From Comamonadaceae bacterium OS-1 (GTDB lineage Bacteria > Pseudomonadota > Gammaproteobacteria > Burkholderiales > Burkholderiaceae_C): a DNA stretch of 64,000 nt. The notes beneath the pieces are model-generated. The model was not told where the DNA came from, did not search any database, and saw only the letters and a list, made by a program, of their open reading frames with translations. Position 1 is the stretch's first letter. Every line of letters starts with the position of its first letter. The stretch lies in contig AP026969.1 in the NCBI GenBank assembly GCA_027923965.1, positions 496,001-560,000 on the forward strand, in the 5' to 3' direction. This document shows, in pieces, positions 43,000 to 51,848 of this stretch. The position numbers and the translations under genes are program-made.

Positions 43000-44253
43000 T
43001 CAGTGCCGCAGGCGCTCCAGCCCCAGGCCTTCCATATCCACCTCAGGTGCACGGCCTGCCACCAGGTCGGCGGTGGTACGGGCGCTGCCACTGGCCAGGG
43101 CCCAGCCGTAGGCACCGTGGCCCAGGTTCAGCCACACGCCGGGCCGACCGCTGGGGCCGATCAGCGGGCTGCCATCGGGCAGGGTGGGGCGGGCGCCTTT
43201 CCAGATTTGCACATTGCTGGCGAGCTGGGCGGCGCCGGGGAACCAGTCGTACAGCACCTTGTAGAGGCGGGCGATGGTGGCTGGGTGCTTGGTGTCGGAG
43301 CGGCTACCGATGGCGACACCGCCCGCCACGCGCACGCGTTGGCCCATGCGGGCAATGGAGATCTGGTGCTGGCCGTCCACCACTGCGCTGACCGGGGCGT
43401 TCAGCGGCTCGCGGATGGCGGCAGACAGCGAGTAGCCCAACACCGCCGCCAGTGGAATCTGCACGCCCAGTGGCCTCAGCAGCGCCGCCGAGGCGACACC
43501 GGCGCAGACCACCACCGCGTCGAAACGGCGCGGCGTGGACTCGTTTGCTATGGAAACCGTAGCTGCTGGTGCTGGCTCTATATGCGCTACTGTGCGATTG
43601 AACTCAAATTGCACGCCGAGCTGCTGGGCCACGGCCTTGAGTTGCATGGTGAACTGGCGGCAGTTGCCCACGGCATCGCCGGGCAGGTGGATGGCGGCGG
43701 CCAAAGGGGTGTCGGCGTTCAGGGCGGGTTCGTGCCGCCGGGCGGCTTCGGCATCGAGCTGTTGCCAGCCCACACCTGCCTCGCGCAGCCATTGCAGGCC
43801 GGGCTGGGCCTGGGCGAGCTCTTTAGCGGTGCGCAGCAGCAGCAGGCTACCCTCGCTGCGGTCATAGTCCAGGTGCAGGTGGTGGGTCAGGGCCTGCAGG
43901 TGTTCTGCGCTGTACCCGGCCAGGCGCTGCAGCCGGGCGTGCTGCTCTTGGTAGACGGCGGGTTGTTGCGCGCGCCGCCATTTCCATAACCATGCCAGTT
44001 CGCTGCCGGTCAAACCCCAGCCGAGCTGGACGGGGGCATTCTGGCTGAACAGGCCTTGCAGCAGGGTGCGCGGCATACCGGAGGTGGGGCTGGGAAGGGC
44101 AGTGCCCAGGGTGAGCAGGCCCGCATTGGCAAAGCTGGCTTCCTCGGCGGCGGCGCTGCGGCGCTCAAAAACGGTGACCTGGTGGCCGTCGACGGCCAGT
44201 TCGTACGCGGTGCTGACACCCACCACACCCGCGCCAATGACGGCGATCTTCAT
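43000..44253 (-). CDS. D-amino acid dehydrogenase-like FAD oxidoreductase
   Basis: A 417-residue DAO/DadA-family flavoprotein. The FAD site is MKIAVIGAGVVGVSTAYELA with the acidic end of strand 2 (VFERRS); the C-terminal FAD contact is VWLNLGHGAYGWALASGSAR. LAWLWKWRRAQQPA is typical of DadA. It would oxidise D-amino acids to oxo acids and pass electrons to the respiratory chain; other secondary amines are possible. Residues 218-236 (part of VAHIEPAPAATVSIA) come from palindromic copy L in a variable loop. nnr lies directly downstream. Confidence 0.86.
   Translation of the reverse strand: MKIAVIGAGVVGVSTAYELAVDGHQVTVFERRSAAAEEASFANAGLLTLGTALPSPTSGMPRTLLQGLFSQNAPVQLGWGLTGSELAWLWKWRRAQQPAVYQEQHARLQRLAGYSAEHLQALTHHLHLDYDRSEGSLLLLRTAKELAQAQPGLQWLREAGVGWQQLDAEAARRHEPALNADTPLAAAIHLPGDAVGNCRQFTMQLKAVAQQLGVQFEFNRTVAHIEPAPAATVSIANESTPRRFDAVVVCAGVASAALLRPLGVQIPLAAVLGYSLSAAIREPLNAPVSAVVDGQHQISIARMGQRVRVAGGVAIGSRSDTKHPATIARLYKVLYDWFPGAAQLASNVQIWKGARPTLPDGSPLIGPSGRPGVWLNLGHGAYGWALASGSARTTADLVAGRAPEVDMEGLGLERLRH
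43547..43600 (+). repeat. Palindromic element copy L (inside the DadA-like gene)
   Basis: GCTATGGAAACCGTAGCTGC, then TGGTGCTGGCTCTATATGC and GCTACTGTGCGATT. Antisense to the gene; the gene reads it as VAHIEPAPAATVSIA, the same frame as copies D, H, N, O and P. Confidence 0.7.
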
Positions 44254-44299
44254 GCGGCAAACACCCGCATCTTCTCAAACAACATGAAAACCTTAGATT

Positions 44300-44364
44300 T
44301 ATATGAAAAATGCCGCTTGTGCTTATTGAATAAGCGTAAGCAGCTATTAAAACTGTAGTGTAGC
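44300..44364 (-). repeat. Palindromic element copy M (end of the amidase gene)
   Basis: On the minus strand GCTACACTACAGTTTTAATA, then GCTTACGCTTATTCAATAAG and GGCATTTTTCAT. TTACGCTTATT and AATAAGC pair. Its left end provides the last codons (TLQF) and TAA of the amidase gene. Confidence 0.9.
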
Positions 44365-45714
44365 CTCGGTCTGCAAAGCCAGGTTCAACAGGGTGTCGTC
44401 GTGCAGGGCGGCATGCCAGAGCATCAGGCCGACGGGCAGCTCATCGGCGGTGTGGCAGGGCACAGAGATGGCGCAGCCGTCCAGCATATTGACCACGCTC
44501 GGGTTGCGCAGCAGCAGGCCGTTGGTGTGGAAAAAGGCATCGTCGCGCTCCACGCCGGGTGCCACATTGGCGATGGGCGCGGCCACGGTAGGCACCGTAG
44601 GCGACAGCACGGCATCAAATCCCTGCAGCGCGGCTTCCATTTTGGCGACCCAGGCGGTGCGGGCGGCGACCAGCTCGGCGTATTCAAAGGCACGCATTTG
44701 CGCGCCGCGCTCGATGCGCGCCAGCACGCGCGGGTCGTAGGCGGCGCGGATGTGGGGGCCGCGGGCCAGCAGCGGGCGGTGCCAGATATAGGACTCTACC
44801 GCCGAAAAGCCGCCGGTGGCCTGGATGGCGTGCAGTTCGCGCACTTCTGCCAGAGGGATATCCACCAGGGTGGCACCCGCATCCCGCAGGTGCTGCAGGC
44901 TGCGTTCGAACGCGCGGGCCACTGTGTGGTCCATGCCGTCCAGAAATCCGCTGCGCGCCACGGCCAGCCGGTAGCTGGAGAGCGGGGCGGAGGTGCGCAC
45001 CACCTGGCGCTGGGCCAGGATTTCATGCGCCAGCACCGCGTCGCGCACCGTACGGGTCAGGGCGCAGGCCGTATCCAGGGTGCTCGACAGTGGCACCGCG
45101 CCGGAGGTGGGCACCAGGCGGGTGGTGCTTTTGAAGCCGACGATGCCGTTCAGCGCCGCCGGAATGCGGATCGAGCCGCCGGTGTCCGAGCCCAGACCGA
45201 TGAAAGCCGCCCCGGTAGCCACCGACACCGCTGCACCCGACGAGGAGCCGCCCGGCACCCGGGGTACCGAACCAAAAATGCGCGCCCCGGCAGCCTGGTC
45301 GTAGCGCCCGTCCCAGGCGGCAGGGGTGCCGAAATGCGGGTTCACGCCCACGCCCGAGAAGGCGAACTCCGTCATGTTGGTGCGACCCAGGATGCTGCCA
45401 CCGGCTGCCCGCAGCCGGGCCACGGCCGGGCAGTCGGCGATGGCGGGTGCATGGTCGGCCAGGACCCGCGAGCCCGCAGTGGTCACTTCACCCGTCACGT
45501 CGAACAGGTCTTTCACCGAGACGGCCAGGCCGCCCAGCGGGCTGGCCGTATTGGCCTGCGTTGCCTGGGCCTGGGCGGTGTCAAATCGGGTCTGCAAAAA
45601 GGCATTGCGGCAGGCGGACGATTGGGCGATGGCGATGGATTGGGCCATCTCGGAGGCCGCAGTGGTGTGCCCGGCGTGCAGGGACTGGAGGGTGGAAGTC
45701 AGGTCTGGGCGCAT
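44347..45714 (-). CDS. Amidase-signature family protein
   Basis: A 455-residue amidase. The Ser-cisSer-Lys triad is in GGLAVSVKDLFDVTG (Lys) and VPRVPGGSSSGAAVSVATGA, then GLGSDTGGSIRIPAALNGIV (cis-Ser and nucleophile Ser). It resembles GatA in fold but has no gatB/gatC beside it, so it probably hydrolyses a small amide such as an aryl or alkyl amide. The ATG at MRPDLTS is divergent from rpsB. Its C-terminal residues and stop come from palindromic copy M. Confidence 0.88.
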   Translation of the reverse strand: MRPDLTSTLQSLHAGHTTAASEMAQSIAIAQSSACRNAFLQTRFDTAQAQATQANTASPLGGLAVSVKDLFDVTGEVTTAGSRVLADHAPAIADCPAVARLRAAGGSILGRTNMTEFAFSGVGVNPHFGTPAAWDGRYDQAAGARIFGSVPRVPGGSSSGAAVSVATGAAFIGLGSDTGGSIRIPAALNGIVGFKSTTRLVPTSGAVPLSSTLDTACALTRTVRDAVLAHEILAQRQVVRTSAPLSSYRLAVARSGFLDGMDHTVARAFERSLQHLRDAGATLVDIPLAEVRELHAIQATGGFSAVESYIWHRPLLARGPHIRAAYDPRVLARIERGAQMRAFEYAELVAARTAWVAKMEAALQGFDAVLSPTVPTVAAPIANVAPGVERDDAFFHTNGLLLRNPSVVNMLDGCAISVPCHTADELPVGLMLWHAALHDDTLLNLALQTEATLQF

Positions 45715-45891
45715 GCGGGTGAGAGGGAGTGTGCTAGACTCCTTGGGTTTTGCTGATCGGTCAAACTTGTTTTGATTGTTGGTTAAAACAAATCGCAAAC
45801 CAGTCCATTCAAGGTGTTGTCCTGTCATATTTTGTATATGAAACAGCGGCAAATCGGACTGAATTTTAGACGCAACCTTAAGGAAAATACC

Positions 45892-46650
45892 ATGTCCGTC
45901 AACATGCGCGAAATGCTCGAAGCCGGTGTCCATTTTGGCCACCAAACCCGTTTCTGGAACCCCAAGATGGCCCCGTTCATCTTCGGTCACCGTAACAAGA
46001 TCCACATCATCAACCTGGAAAAATCGCTGCCGATGTTCCAGGAAGCGGCCAAGTTCGCCAAGCAGCTGACCGCCAACCGTGGCACCATCCTGATGGTCGG
46101 CACCAAGCGCCAAGCCCGCGAAATCGTCGCCGGTGAAGCTGCCCGCGCCGGTGTGCCGTACGTCGATCAGCGCTGGCTCGGCGGTATGCTGACCAACTTC
46201 AAGACCGTCAAGACCTCGATCAAGCGTCTCAAAGACATGAAGATCCAGCAAGAAGCCGGTCTGGACGCGATGAGCAAGAAAGAACAGCTGATGTTCGCCC
46301 GCGAAATGGTCAAGCTGGAAAAAGACATCGGTGGCATCCAGGATATGGTTACCCTGCCTGATGCGATCTTCGTGATCGACGTGGGCTTCCACAAGATTGC
46401 CATCCTCGAAGCCCGCAAGCTGGGCATTCCTTTGATCGGCGTGGTTGATACCAACCACTCCCCAGAAGGCATCGACTACGTGATCCCTGGTAACGACGAC
46501 TCCTCCAAGGCTGTCGCTCTGTACGCCCGTGGCATCGCCGACGCGATCATCGAAGGCCGCAACAGCGCTGGCAATGACGTGGTCAAGGCCGTGGCTGCTG
46601 CTGAAAGCGCCGACGAATTCGTGGAAGTGAACGAGGCTGCTGCAGCCTAA
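45892..46650 (+). CDS. rpsB: 30S ribosomal protein S2
   Basis: A 252-residue S2 starting [20 protein letters not shown], with [20 protein letters not shown] and [23 protein letters not shown] precedes the ATG. It opens the large translation/envelope gene block; the 177 bp before it hold the divergent promoters of rpsB and the amidase gene. A terminator-like hairpin separates it from tsf. Confidence 0.97.
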   Translation: MSVNMREMLEAGVHFGHQTRFWNPKMAPFIFGHRNKIHIINLEKSLPMFQEAAKFAKQLTANRGTILMVGTKRQAREIVAGEAARAGVPYVDQRWLGGMLTNFKTVKTSIKRLKDMKIQQEAGLDAMSKKEQLMFAREMVKLEKDIGGIQDMVTLPDAIFVIDVGFHKIAILEARKLGIPLIGVVDTNHSPEGIDYVIPGNDDSSKAVALYARGIADAIIEGRNSAGNDVVKAVAAAESADEFVEVNEAAAA

Positions 46651-46684
46651 GCGTTCCCCATGGCGCGGCGCACTGCCGCGATCA

Positions 46685-46711
46685 AAGAGGGGCGCAAGCC
46701 CCCTTTTTTTT
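46685..46711 (+). terminator. Terminator/attenuator between rpsB and tsf
   Basis: GGGGC and GCCCC around GCAA, extended by A and T pairs, run into eight T residues. As rpsB and tsf are usually cotranscribed, it may work as a partial stop that sets S2 above EF-Ts levels. Confidence 0.8.
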
Positions 46712-46744
46712 ACTAATTTTTGATTATTGAAGACGGAGAAAAAT

Positions 46745-47668
46745 ATGGCTGCAATTACCGCAAGCATGGTCGCTGAACTGCGTGGCAAGACCGACGCCCC
46801 CATGATGGAGTGCAAAAAAGCACTGACCGAAGCCGAAGGCGACATGGGCAAGGCCGAAGAGCTGCTGCGCGTCAAGCTGGGTAGCAAGGCGGGCAAGGCC
46901 GCTTCGCGCATCACCGCCGAAGGCGTGGTCACCAGCTACTTTGACGGCACCACCGGTGCTTTGCTCGAAGTCAACTGCGAAACCGACTTCGTGACCAAGA
47001 ACGACAGCTTCCTGGCACTGGCCCAGGGCGCGGTCGAACTGATCGCCAAGAATAACCCTGCCGACGTGGCCGCCCTGAGCGCCCTGGCCTACGCCCAGGA
47101 CGGTTTCGGCCCCACCCTGGAAGACGTGCGCAAGGGCCTGATCGGCAAGATCGGCGAAAACATGACTTTCCGCCGTTTCAAGCAGTTCAGCAGCGGTGCC
47201 AAGCTGGCCGGCTACCTGCACGGCACGCGCATTGGCGTGGTGGTCGAGTTTGAAGGTGACGACGTGGCTGCCAAAGACGTGGCCATGCACATTGCCGCCA
47301 TGAAGCCCGTGGCTTTGTCCAGCGCCGACGTGCCTGCCGACCTGATCGCCAAAGAGCGCTCGGTGGCAACCGCCAAGGCCGCCGAAGACGCAGCCGTGGC
47401 CGTGGCCGCTGGCAAGCCGGTGCAGTCCGACGAAATCGTTGCCAAGCGCATCGAAGGCGGCGTGCAGAAGTACCTGAAGGAAGTCTCGCTGTTCAACCAG
47501 TCTTTCGTCAAGAACGACAAGCAGACGGTAGAGCAGATGCTCAAGGCCACCAGCACCACCGTGAAAGCATTCACGATGTTTGTGGTGGGTGAGGGCATCG
47601 AGAAGAAGGTCGACGACTTCGCTGCCGAAGTAGCCGCCCAAGTGGCCGCTGCCAAGGCTACGGCCTGA
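46745..47668 (+). CDS. tsf: Elongation factor Ts
   Basis: A 307-residue nucleotide-exchange factor for EF-Tu. The N-terminal module [20 protein letters not shown], then [20 protein letters not shown], and the TDF loop [13 protein letters not shown] are present. GGAG lies eight bases before this ATG; an ATG six codons earlier is less likely. Confidence 0.97.
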   Translation: MAAITASMVAELRGKTDAPMMECKKALTEAEGDMGKAEELLRVKLGSKAGKAASRITAEGVVTSYFDGTTGALLEVNCETDFVTKNDSFLALAQGAVELIAKNNPADVAALSALAYAQDGFGPTLEDVRKGLIGKIGENMTFRRFKQFSSGAKLAGYLHGTRIGVVVEFEGDDVAAKDVAMHIAAMKPVALSSADVPADLIAKERSVATAKAAEDAAVAVAAGKPVQSDEIVAKRIEGGVQKYLKEVSLFNQSFVKNDKQTVEQMLKATSTTVKAFTMFVVGEGIEKKVDDFAAEVAAQVAAAKATA

Positions 47669-47741
47669 GCCATCTGACGCAATACTGACCTATTTTGCCC
47701 CTACCATTAGCCACTTTTCCACCATTACGAGGACCTTTCCC

Positions 47742-48464
47742 ATGACCCAAGCCCAACCAGCCTACAAGCGCATTTTGCTCAAGCTGTCGGGGGAGGCGTT
47801 GATGGGTGACGACCAGTTCGGGATCAACCGCGACACCATCGTGCGCATGGTGGAAGAGGTTGCCGACATTACCCGTCTGGGGGTGCAGGTGGCAGTGGTG
47901 ATCGGTGGCGGCAATATTTTTCGCGGTGTGGCGGGCGGCTCGGTCGGTATGGATCGCGCCACCGCCGACTACATGGGCATGCTGGCCACGGTGATGAATG
48001 CGCTGGCCCTGGCTGATGCCATGAACAAGGCCGGTTTGACTGCGCGCGTCATGTCGGCCATCGCCATCGACCAGGTGGTCGAGCCCTATGTGCGCCCCAA
48101 GGCCTTGCAGTACCTGGAAGAGGGCAAGGTGGTGGTGTTTGCGGCCGGTACCGGCAACCCATTTTTCACCACCGATACGGCTGCGGCCCTGCGCGGTGCC
48201 GAAATCGGTGCAGAGATCGTGCTCAAGGCCACCAAGGTGGACGGTGTCTACACCGCTGACCCCAAAAAAGACCCCAGCGCGACCCGTTACACCACGCTGA
48301 CGTTTGACCAGGCGATGTCGCAAAATCTGGGCATCATGGATGCGACCGCTTTTGCGCTGTGCCGCGACCAGAAATTGCCGATCAAGGTGTTCTCGATCTT
48401 CAAACACGGTGCGCTGCAACGCGTGGTGATGGGCGAAGACGAAGGAACCCTGGTCCACGCGTGA
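47742..48464 (+). CDS. pyrH: UMP kinase
   Basis: A 240-residue hexameric amino-acid-kinase-fold enzyme phosphorylating [23 protein letters not shown] is the phosphate loop, [11 protein letters not shown] and [20 protein letters not shown] line the active site. It sits in the conserved order tsf-pyrH-frr; GAGGA precedes the ATG. Confidence 0.97.
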   Translation: MTQAQPAYKRILLKLSGEALMGDDQFGINRDTIVRMVEEVADITRLGVQVAVVIGGGNIFRGVAGGSVGMDRATADYMGMLATVMNALALADAMNKAGLTARVMSAIAIDQVVEPYVRPKALQYLEEGKVVVFAAGTGNPFFTTDTAAALRGAEIGAEIVLKATKVDGVYTADPKKDPSATRYTTLTFDQAMSQNLGIMDATAFALCRDQKLPIKVFSIFKHGALQRVVMGEDEGTLVHA

Positions 48465-48488
48465 GCCGGACTTCCGAGGAGAAACCAC

Positions 48489-49049
48489 ATGACCATTGCC
48501 GACGTTAAAACCAATCTGCAGGCCCGGATGGAACAGTCCATCGTGGCCTTCAAAAACAACCTGTCCAAGATCCGCACCGGCCGCGCCAATCCCGGCCTGC
48601 TGGACACCGTGCACGTGGATTACTACGGCTCCATGGTGCCTATCAGCCAGGTCGCCAATGTGTCGCTGATCGACTCGCGCACCATTGGCGTGCAGCCCTG
48701 GGAAAAAAGCATGGCGGCGAAGGTCGAAAAGGCCATCCGCGACAGCCATCTGGGCCTGAACCCCGCGTCCATGGGCGACCTGATCCGCGTGCCCATGCCC
48801 GCCATGAGCGAAGAGCGCCGCAAGGAGCTCACCAAGCTGGCCCGTACCGAAGGCGAAAGCGCCAAGATCATTGTGCGCAACGTGCGCCGGGATGCCAATG
48901 AAGCCATCAAAAAGCTGGTGAAAGACAAACTGGCCTCGGAAGACGACCAAAAGCGCGCCGAAGCTGAAGTCCAGAAGATCACCGACCGCCACATCGCCGA
49001 AGTGGACCAACTCGTAGTCGCCAAAGAAGCCGACATCATGGCTGTCTAG
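48489..49049 (+). CDS. frr: Ribosome recycling factor
   Basis: A 186-residue RRF, the usual length, that splits post-termination ribosomes with [23 protein letters not shown] and VARRDANEA-like [15 protein letters not shown] are conserved. It is 24 bp after pyrH with GAGGAGA in front. Confidence 0.97.
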   Translation: MTIADVKTNLQARMEQSIVAFKNNLSKIRTGRANPGLLDTVHVDYYGSMVPISQVANVSLIDSRTIGVQPWEKSMAAKVEKAIRDSHLGLNPASMGDLIRVPMPAMSEERRKELTKLARTEGESAKIIVRNVRRDANEAIKKLVKDKLASEDDQKRAEAEVQKITDRHIAEVDQLVVAKEADIMAV

Positions 49050-49063
49050 GCCTGGCTGCGCCG

Positions 49064-49786
49064 ATGGCTACTCCTGTTCCGCACCACATCGCCATCGTCA
49101 TGGACGGCAATGGCCGTTGGGCGAACCGGCGCTTCATGCCGCGCCTGGCCGGGCACCACCAGGGTGTGGATTCGCTGCGCCGCTGCGTTCAGGCCTGTCT
49201 GGACCGGGGCGTGGGCGTATTGACCGTGTTTGCGTTCTCGTCCGAAAACTGGGACCGGCCTGCCGAAGAGGTCTCGGGCCTGATGTCGCTGATGGTCAGC
49301 GTGCTGGCCAAAGAGGTGGTCAAGCTCAAGGCCAATGGCGCGCAGCTGCACTTTGTGGGCAATCTGTCGGCCCTGTCCGACAAGGTGCGCAACGGCCTGC
49401 TGGAAGCCGAAAAAGAGACTTCCGGCAACAGCAAGCTGGTGCTCAACATCTGCTTCAACTACGGTGGTCGCTGGGACATTACCCAAGCCGCGCAAAAACT
49501 GGCTGCGGCGGGCGAGCCCATTACCGAAAAGAGCATGGACCGCGCCATGGCCCTGGCCCATTCGCCCGACCCGGACCTGTTGATCCGCACCGGCGGCGAG
49601 TTCCGCATCAGCAACTTCCTGCTCTGGCAGGTGGCCTATTCCGAGCTGGTGTTCAGCGACAAGCTCTGGCCCGAATTTGACGAAGCCGCGCTGGACGAGG
49701 CGATTGCCGTTTACAACGGTCGCGAACGCCGATTTGGCAAAACCTCGGCCCAGGTGGCACCTGCAGCCGTCAGCCCCAAACCCTGA
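49064..49786 (+). CDS. uppS: Undecaprenyl diphosphate synthase (cis-prenyltransferase)
   Basis: A 240-residue enzyme that extends farnesyl diphosphate into the C55 carrier for cell-wall and O-antigen sugars. HHIAIVMDGNGRWANRRFMP has the Mg-binding Asp14, SSENWDRPAEEV the Ser/Trp pair, and LLIRTGGEFRISNFLLWQVA the second signature. It starts 14 bp after frr. Confidence 0.96.
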   Translation: MATPVPHHIAIVMDGNGRWANRRFMPRLAGHHQGVDSLRRCVQACLDRGVGVLTVFAFSSENWDRPAEEVSGLMSLMVSVLAKEVVKLKANGAQLHFVGNLSALSDKVRNGLLEAEKETSGNSKLVLNICFNYGGRWDITQAAQKLAAAGEPITEKSMDRAMALAHSPDPDLLIRTGGEFRISNFLLWQVAYSELVFSDKLWPEFDEAALDEAIAVYNGRERRFGKTSAQVAPAAVSPKP

Positions 49787-49795
49787 GTCTTCCCT

Positions 49796-50647
49796 ATGCT
49801 GCTGCAACGCGTTATCACGGCCCTGGTTTTGCTGGCCTTTCTTTTGCCTGCGTTGTTCTATCCCGCTCCCGAACCCCTGTGTCTACTGGCCATCGTGGCG
49901 ATTTCTGCCGCCACCTGGGAATGGGGTCGCATGAATGGCATGACGCAACCCAAATCGGTGGCACTGGCCATGGCCATGGTGTTCGCCTGCCTGCTGTCGT
50001 GGATCATGGGCCTACTGACGGCCCATACGCCGACGCTGTGGACCATCGCCGGTGCGGCCTGGGTGCTGGTGGGCGGCTGGCTGCTGCGCAACGGCGTGCG
50101 CGGCTGGGCGAACATCGACCGGGTGGTGCGCGGCATTGTCGGTTTTGCGGCCCTGTGGCTGGCGTGGCTGGCGATTTGCCAGGCGCGGGTGATCGGCACC
50201 AACTTCTTGCTGTCGGTGCTGCTGCTGGTGTGGGTGGCCGACATCGGTGCCTACTTTGCAGGCCGCGCTTTCGGCACAAAGTTCTTCAAAAACAAGCTCG
50301 CGCCCGCGATCAGCCCCGGCAAAAGCTGGGAAGGTGTCTGCGGCGGCATGCTAGGCGTGCTGGTGCTGGCGGGGGTGTGGGTCTGGGCCGATGCGGCCTG
50401 GGCCTCCCCAGTCGCCAGTTTGTACACACGGCTGGCGCACCAGAGCAGCATCTTGCTGGTGGTGGCCGTGCTGTTCATGGCGGCCATGAGCGTGGTGGGG
50501 GATTTGGTGGAGTCGCTGATCAAGCGCAGTGCCGGGGTCAAGGACAGCAGCGGCCTGCTGCCGGGCCACGGTGGCGTGCTGGACCGGGTGGATGCGCTTT
50601 TGCCCACCCTGCCGTTGGCGATGATGCTGGCCTCTCTGGTCGGCTAG
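49796..50647 (+). CDS. cdsA: Phosphatidate cytidylyltransferase
   Basis: A 283-residue membrane enzyme with about eight helices making CDP-diacylglycerol for all phospholipids. The signature is SLIKRSAGVKDSSGLLPGHG, then GVLDRVDALLP. AISPGKSWEGVCGGMLG is also typical. It is 9 bp after uppS. Confidence 0.95.
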   Translation: MLLQRVITALVLLAFLLPALFYPAPEPLCLLAIVAISAATWEWGRMNGMTQPKSVALAMAMVFACLLSWIMGLLTAHTPTLWTIAGAAWVLVGGWLLRNGVRGWANIDRVVRGIVGFAALWLAWLAICQARVIGTNFLLSVLLLVWVADIGAYFAGRAFGTKFFKNKLAPAISPGKSWEGVCGGMLGVLVLAGVWVWADAAWASPVASLYTRLAHQSSILLVVAVLFMAAMSVVGDLVESLIKRSAGVKDSSGLLPGHGGVLDRVDALLPTLPLAMMLASLVG

Positions 50648-50656
50648 GGTTCCCGT

Positions 50657-51835
50657 ATGAAACAGACTTTGACGATTTTGGGTTCCACCGGCTCGGTGGG
50701 TACCAGCACGCTGGACGTGGTGTCGCGCCACCCGGACCGGTTTGCGGTGTTCGCCCTGACCGCGGCCACCCAGGTGGACCTGATGCTGCAGCAGTGCGCG
50801 CAGTTCAAGCCCCGTTTTGCCGTGATGGCCAGCGCGCAGCATGCCGAGCTGCTGGCCGAAAAAATTAAGCAAAATAGCCTTCCCACGCTTGTTCTATCAG
50901 CGCAAGCAGCTATTGAAATGGTAGCGTCGCACCCTGAGGTCGATGCGGTCATGGCGGCCATCGTCGGCGCGGCCGGCCTGGCCCCGTGCCTGGCTGCGGC
51001 ACGGGCGGGCAAACGCCTGTTGCTGGCCAACAAAGAGGCGTTGGTGGTGGGGGGTGAGGTGTTTTTGGCGGCCGTGAAGCAGGGCGGGGCCTTGCTGTTG
51101 CCTATCGACAGCGAGCATTCGGCGGTGTTCCAGTCGCTGCCCGAAGACCCGGCGGTCTGGCCCCGGCGCATCGAGAAAATCATGCTGACCTCGTCGGGCG
51201 GCCCGTTCCGCACCCGCGACCCGGCCACGCTGCGCGACGTGACCCCCGAGCAGGCCTGCGCCCACCCCAACTTCGCCATGGGCCGCAAGATCTCGGTGGA
51301 TTCGGCCACCATGATGAACAAGGCGCTGGAGGTGATCGAGGCCAAATACCTGTTTGGCGTAACCCCCGAGCAGATCGAGGTGGTGATCCATCCCCAGCAA
51401 ATCATCCATTCCATGGTGCAGTTCCACGACGCATCGGTGATGGCGCAGCTAGGTACGCCGGACATGCGGGTGCCGATTGCCTATGGCCTGTCGTGGCCCG
51501 AGCGCATCGAGAGCGGCACGGCGCGGCTGGATTTTTCCAAAATGGCGGCCATGACCTTCGAGGTGCCGGATTTCCAGCGCTTCCCCTGCCTGCAACTGGC
51601 CTGGGAGAGCCTGCGTGCCCCCTCGGGCACCTGCGCGGTGCTGAACGCGGCCAACGAGGTGGCGGTGGGCGCCTTTTTGGACCGGCGTATCCGCTTTGAC
51701 CAGATCCATGCGATCAATCTTGCAACTTTGGCGGCGGTCAGCCCCTCCAAGCCTCAGACGCTGGAAGATTTGCTGGCGTTGGACTCGGAATCCCGCGCCG
51801 TGGCGCAGCAGACTGTGTCCCGTCTGACCCTTTGA
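50657..51835 (+). CDS. dxr: 1-deoxy-D-xylulose 5-phosphate reductoisomerase
   Basis: A 392-residue NADPH enzyme, second step of the MEP pathway. LTILGSTGSVGTSTLDVVSR is the NADPH loop, ALVVGGEVF and IDSEHSAVFQSL bind metal and substrate, and MGRKISVDSATMMNKALEVI is conserved. Residues 69-90, in the surface part of the NADPH domain, are encoded by palindromic copy N (PTLVLSAQAAIEMVA). Protein length stays normal, so the repeat seems to have replaced, not just added, sequence. Confidence 0.95.
   Translation: MKQTLTILGSTGSVGTSTLDVVSRHPDRFAVFALTAATQVDLMLQQCAQFKPRFAVMASAQHAELLAEKIKQNSLPTLVLSAQAAIEMVASHPEVDAVMAAIVGAAGLAPCLAAARAGKRLLLANKEALVVGGEVFLAAVKQGGALLLPIDSEHSAVFQSLPEDPAVWPRRIEKIMLTSSGGPFRTRDPATLRDVTPEQACAHPNFAMGRKISVDSATMMNKALEVIEAKYLFGVTPEQIEVVIHPQQIIHSMVQFHDASVMAQLGTPDMRVPIAYGLSWPERIESGTARLDFSKMAAMTFEVPDFQRFPCLQLAWESLRAPSGTCAVLNAANEVAVGAFLDRRIRFDQIHAINLATLAAVSPSKPQTLEDLLALDSESRAVAQQTVSRLTL
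50863..50925 (-). repeat. Palindromic element copy N (inside dxr)
   Basis: On the minus strand GCTACCATTTCAATAGCTGC, then GCTGATAGAACAAGCGTGGG and AAGGCTATTTTGC. Shares frame and peptide (PTLV, AQAA, VA) with the copy at the end of dxs. Confidence 0.9.
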
Positions 51836-51848
51836 ACCAAGGACAGCC

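Noticed and set aside
44347..46932. An 861-codon open frame on the minus strand that continues the amidase upstream across all of rpsB
   Set aside because: The upstream part is antisense to rpsB and has no amidase similarity. High G+C keeps stop codons rare on the opposite strand. Only the part from 45714 is taken as the gene.
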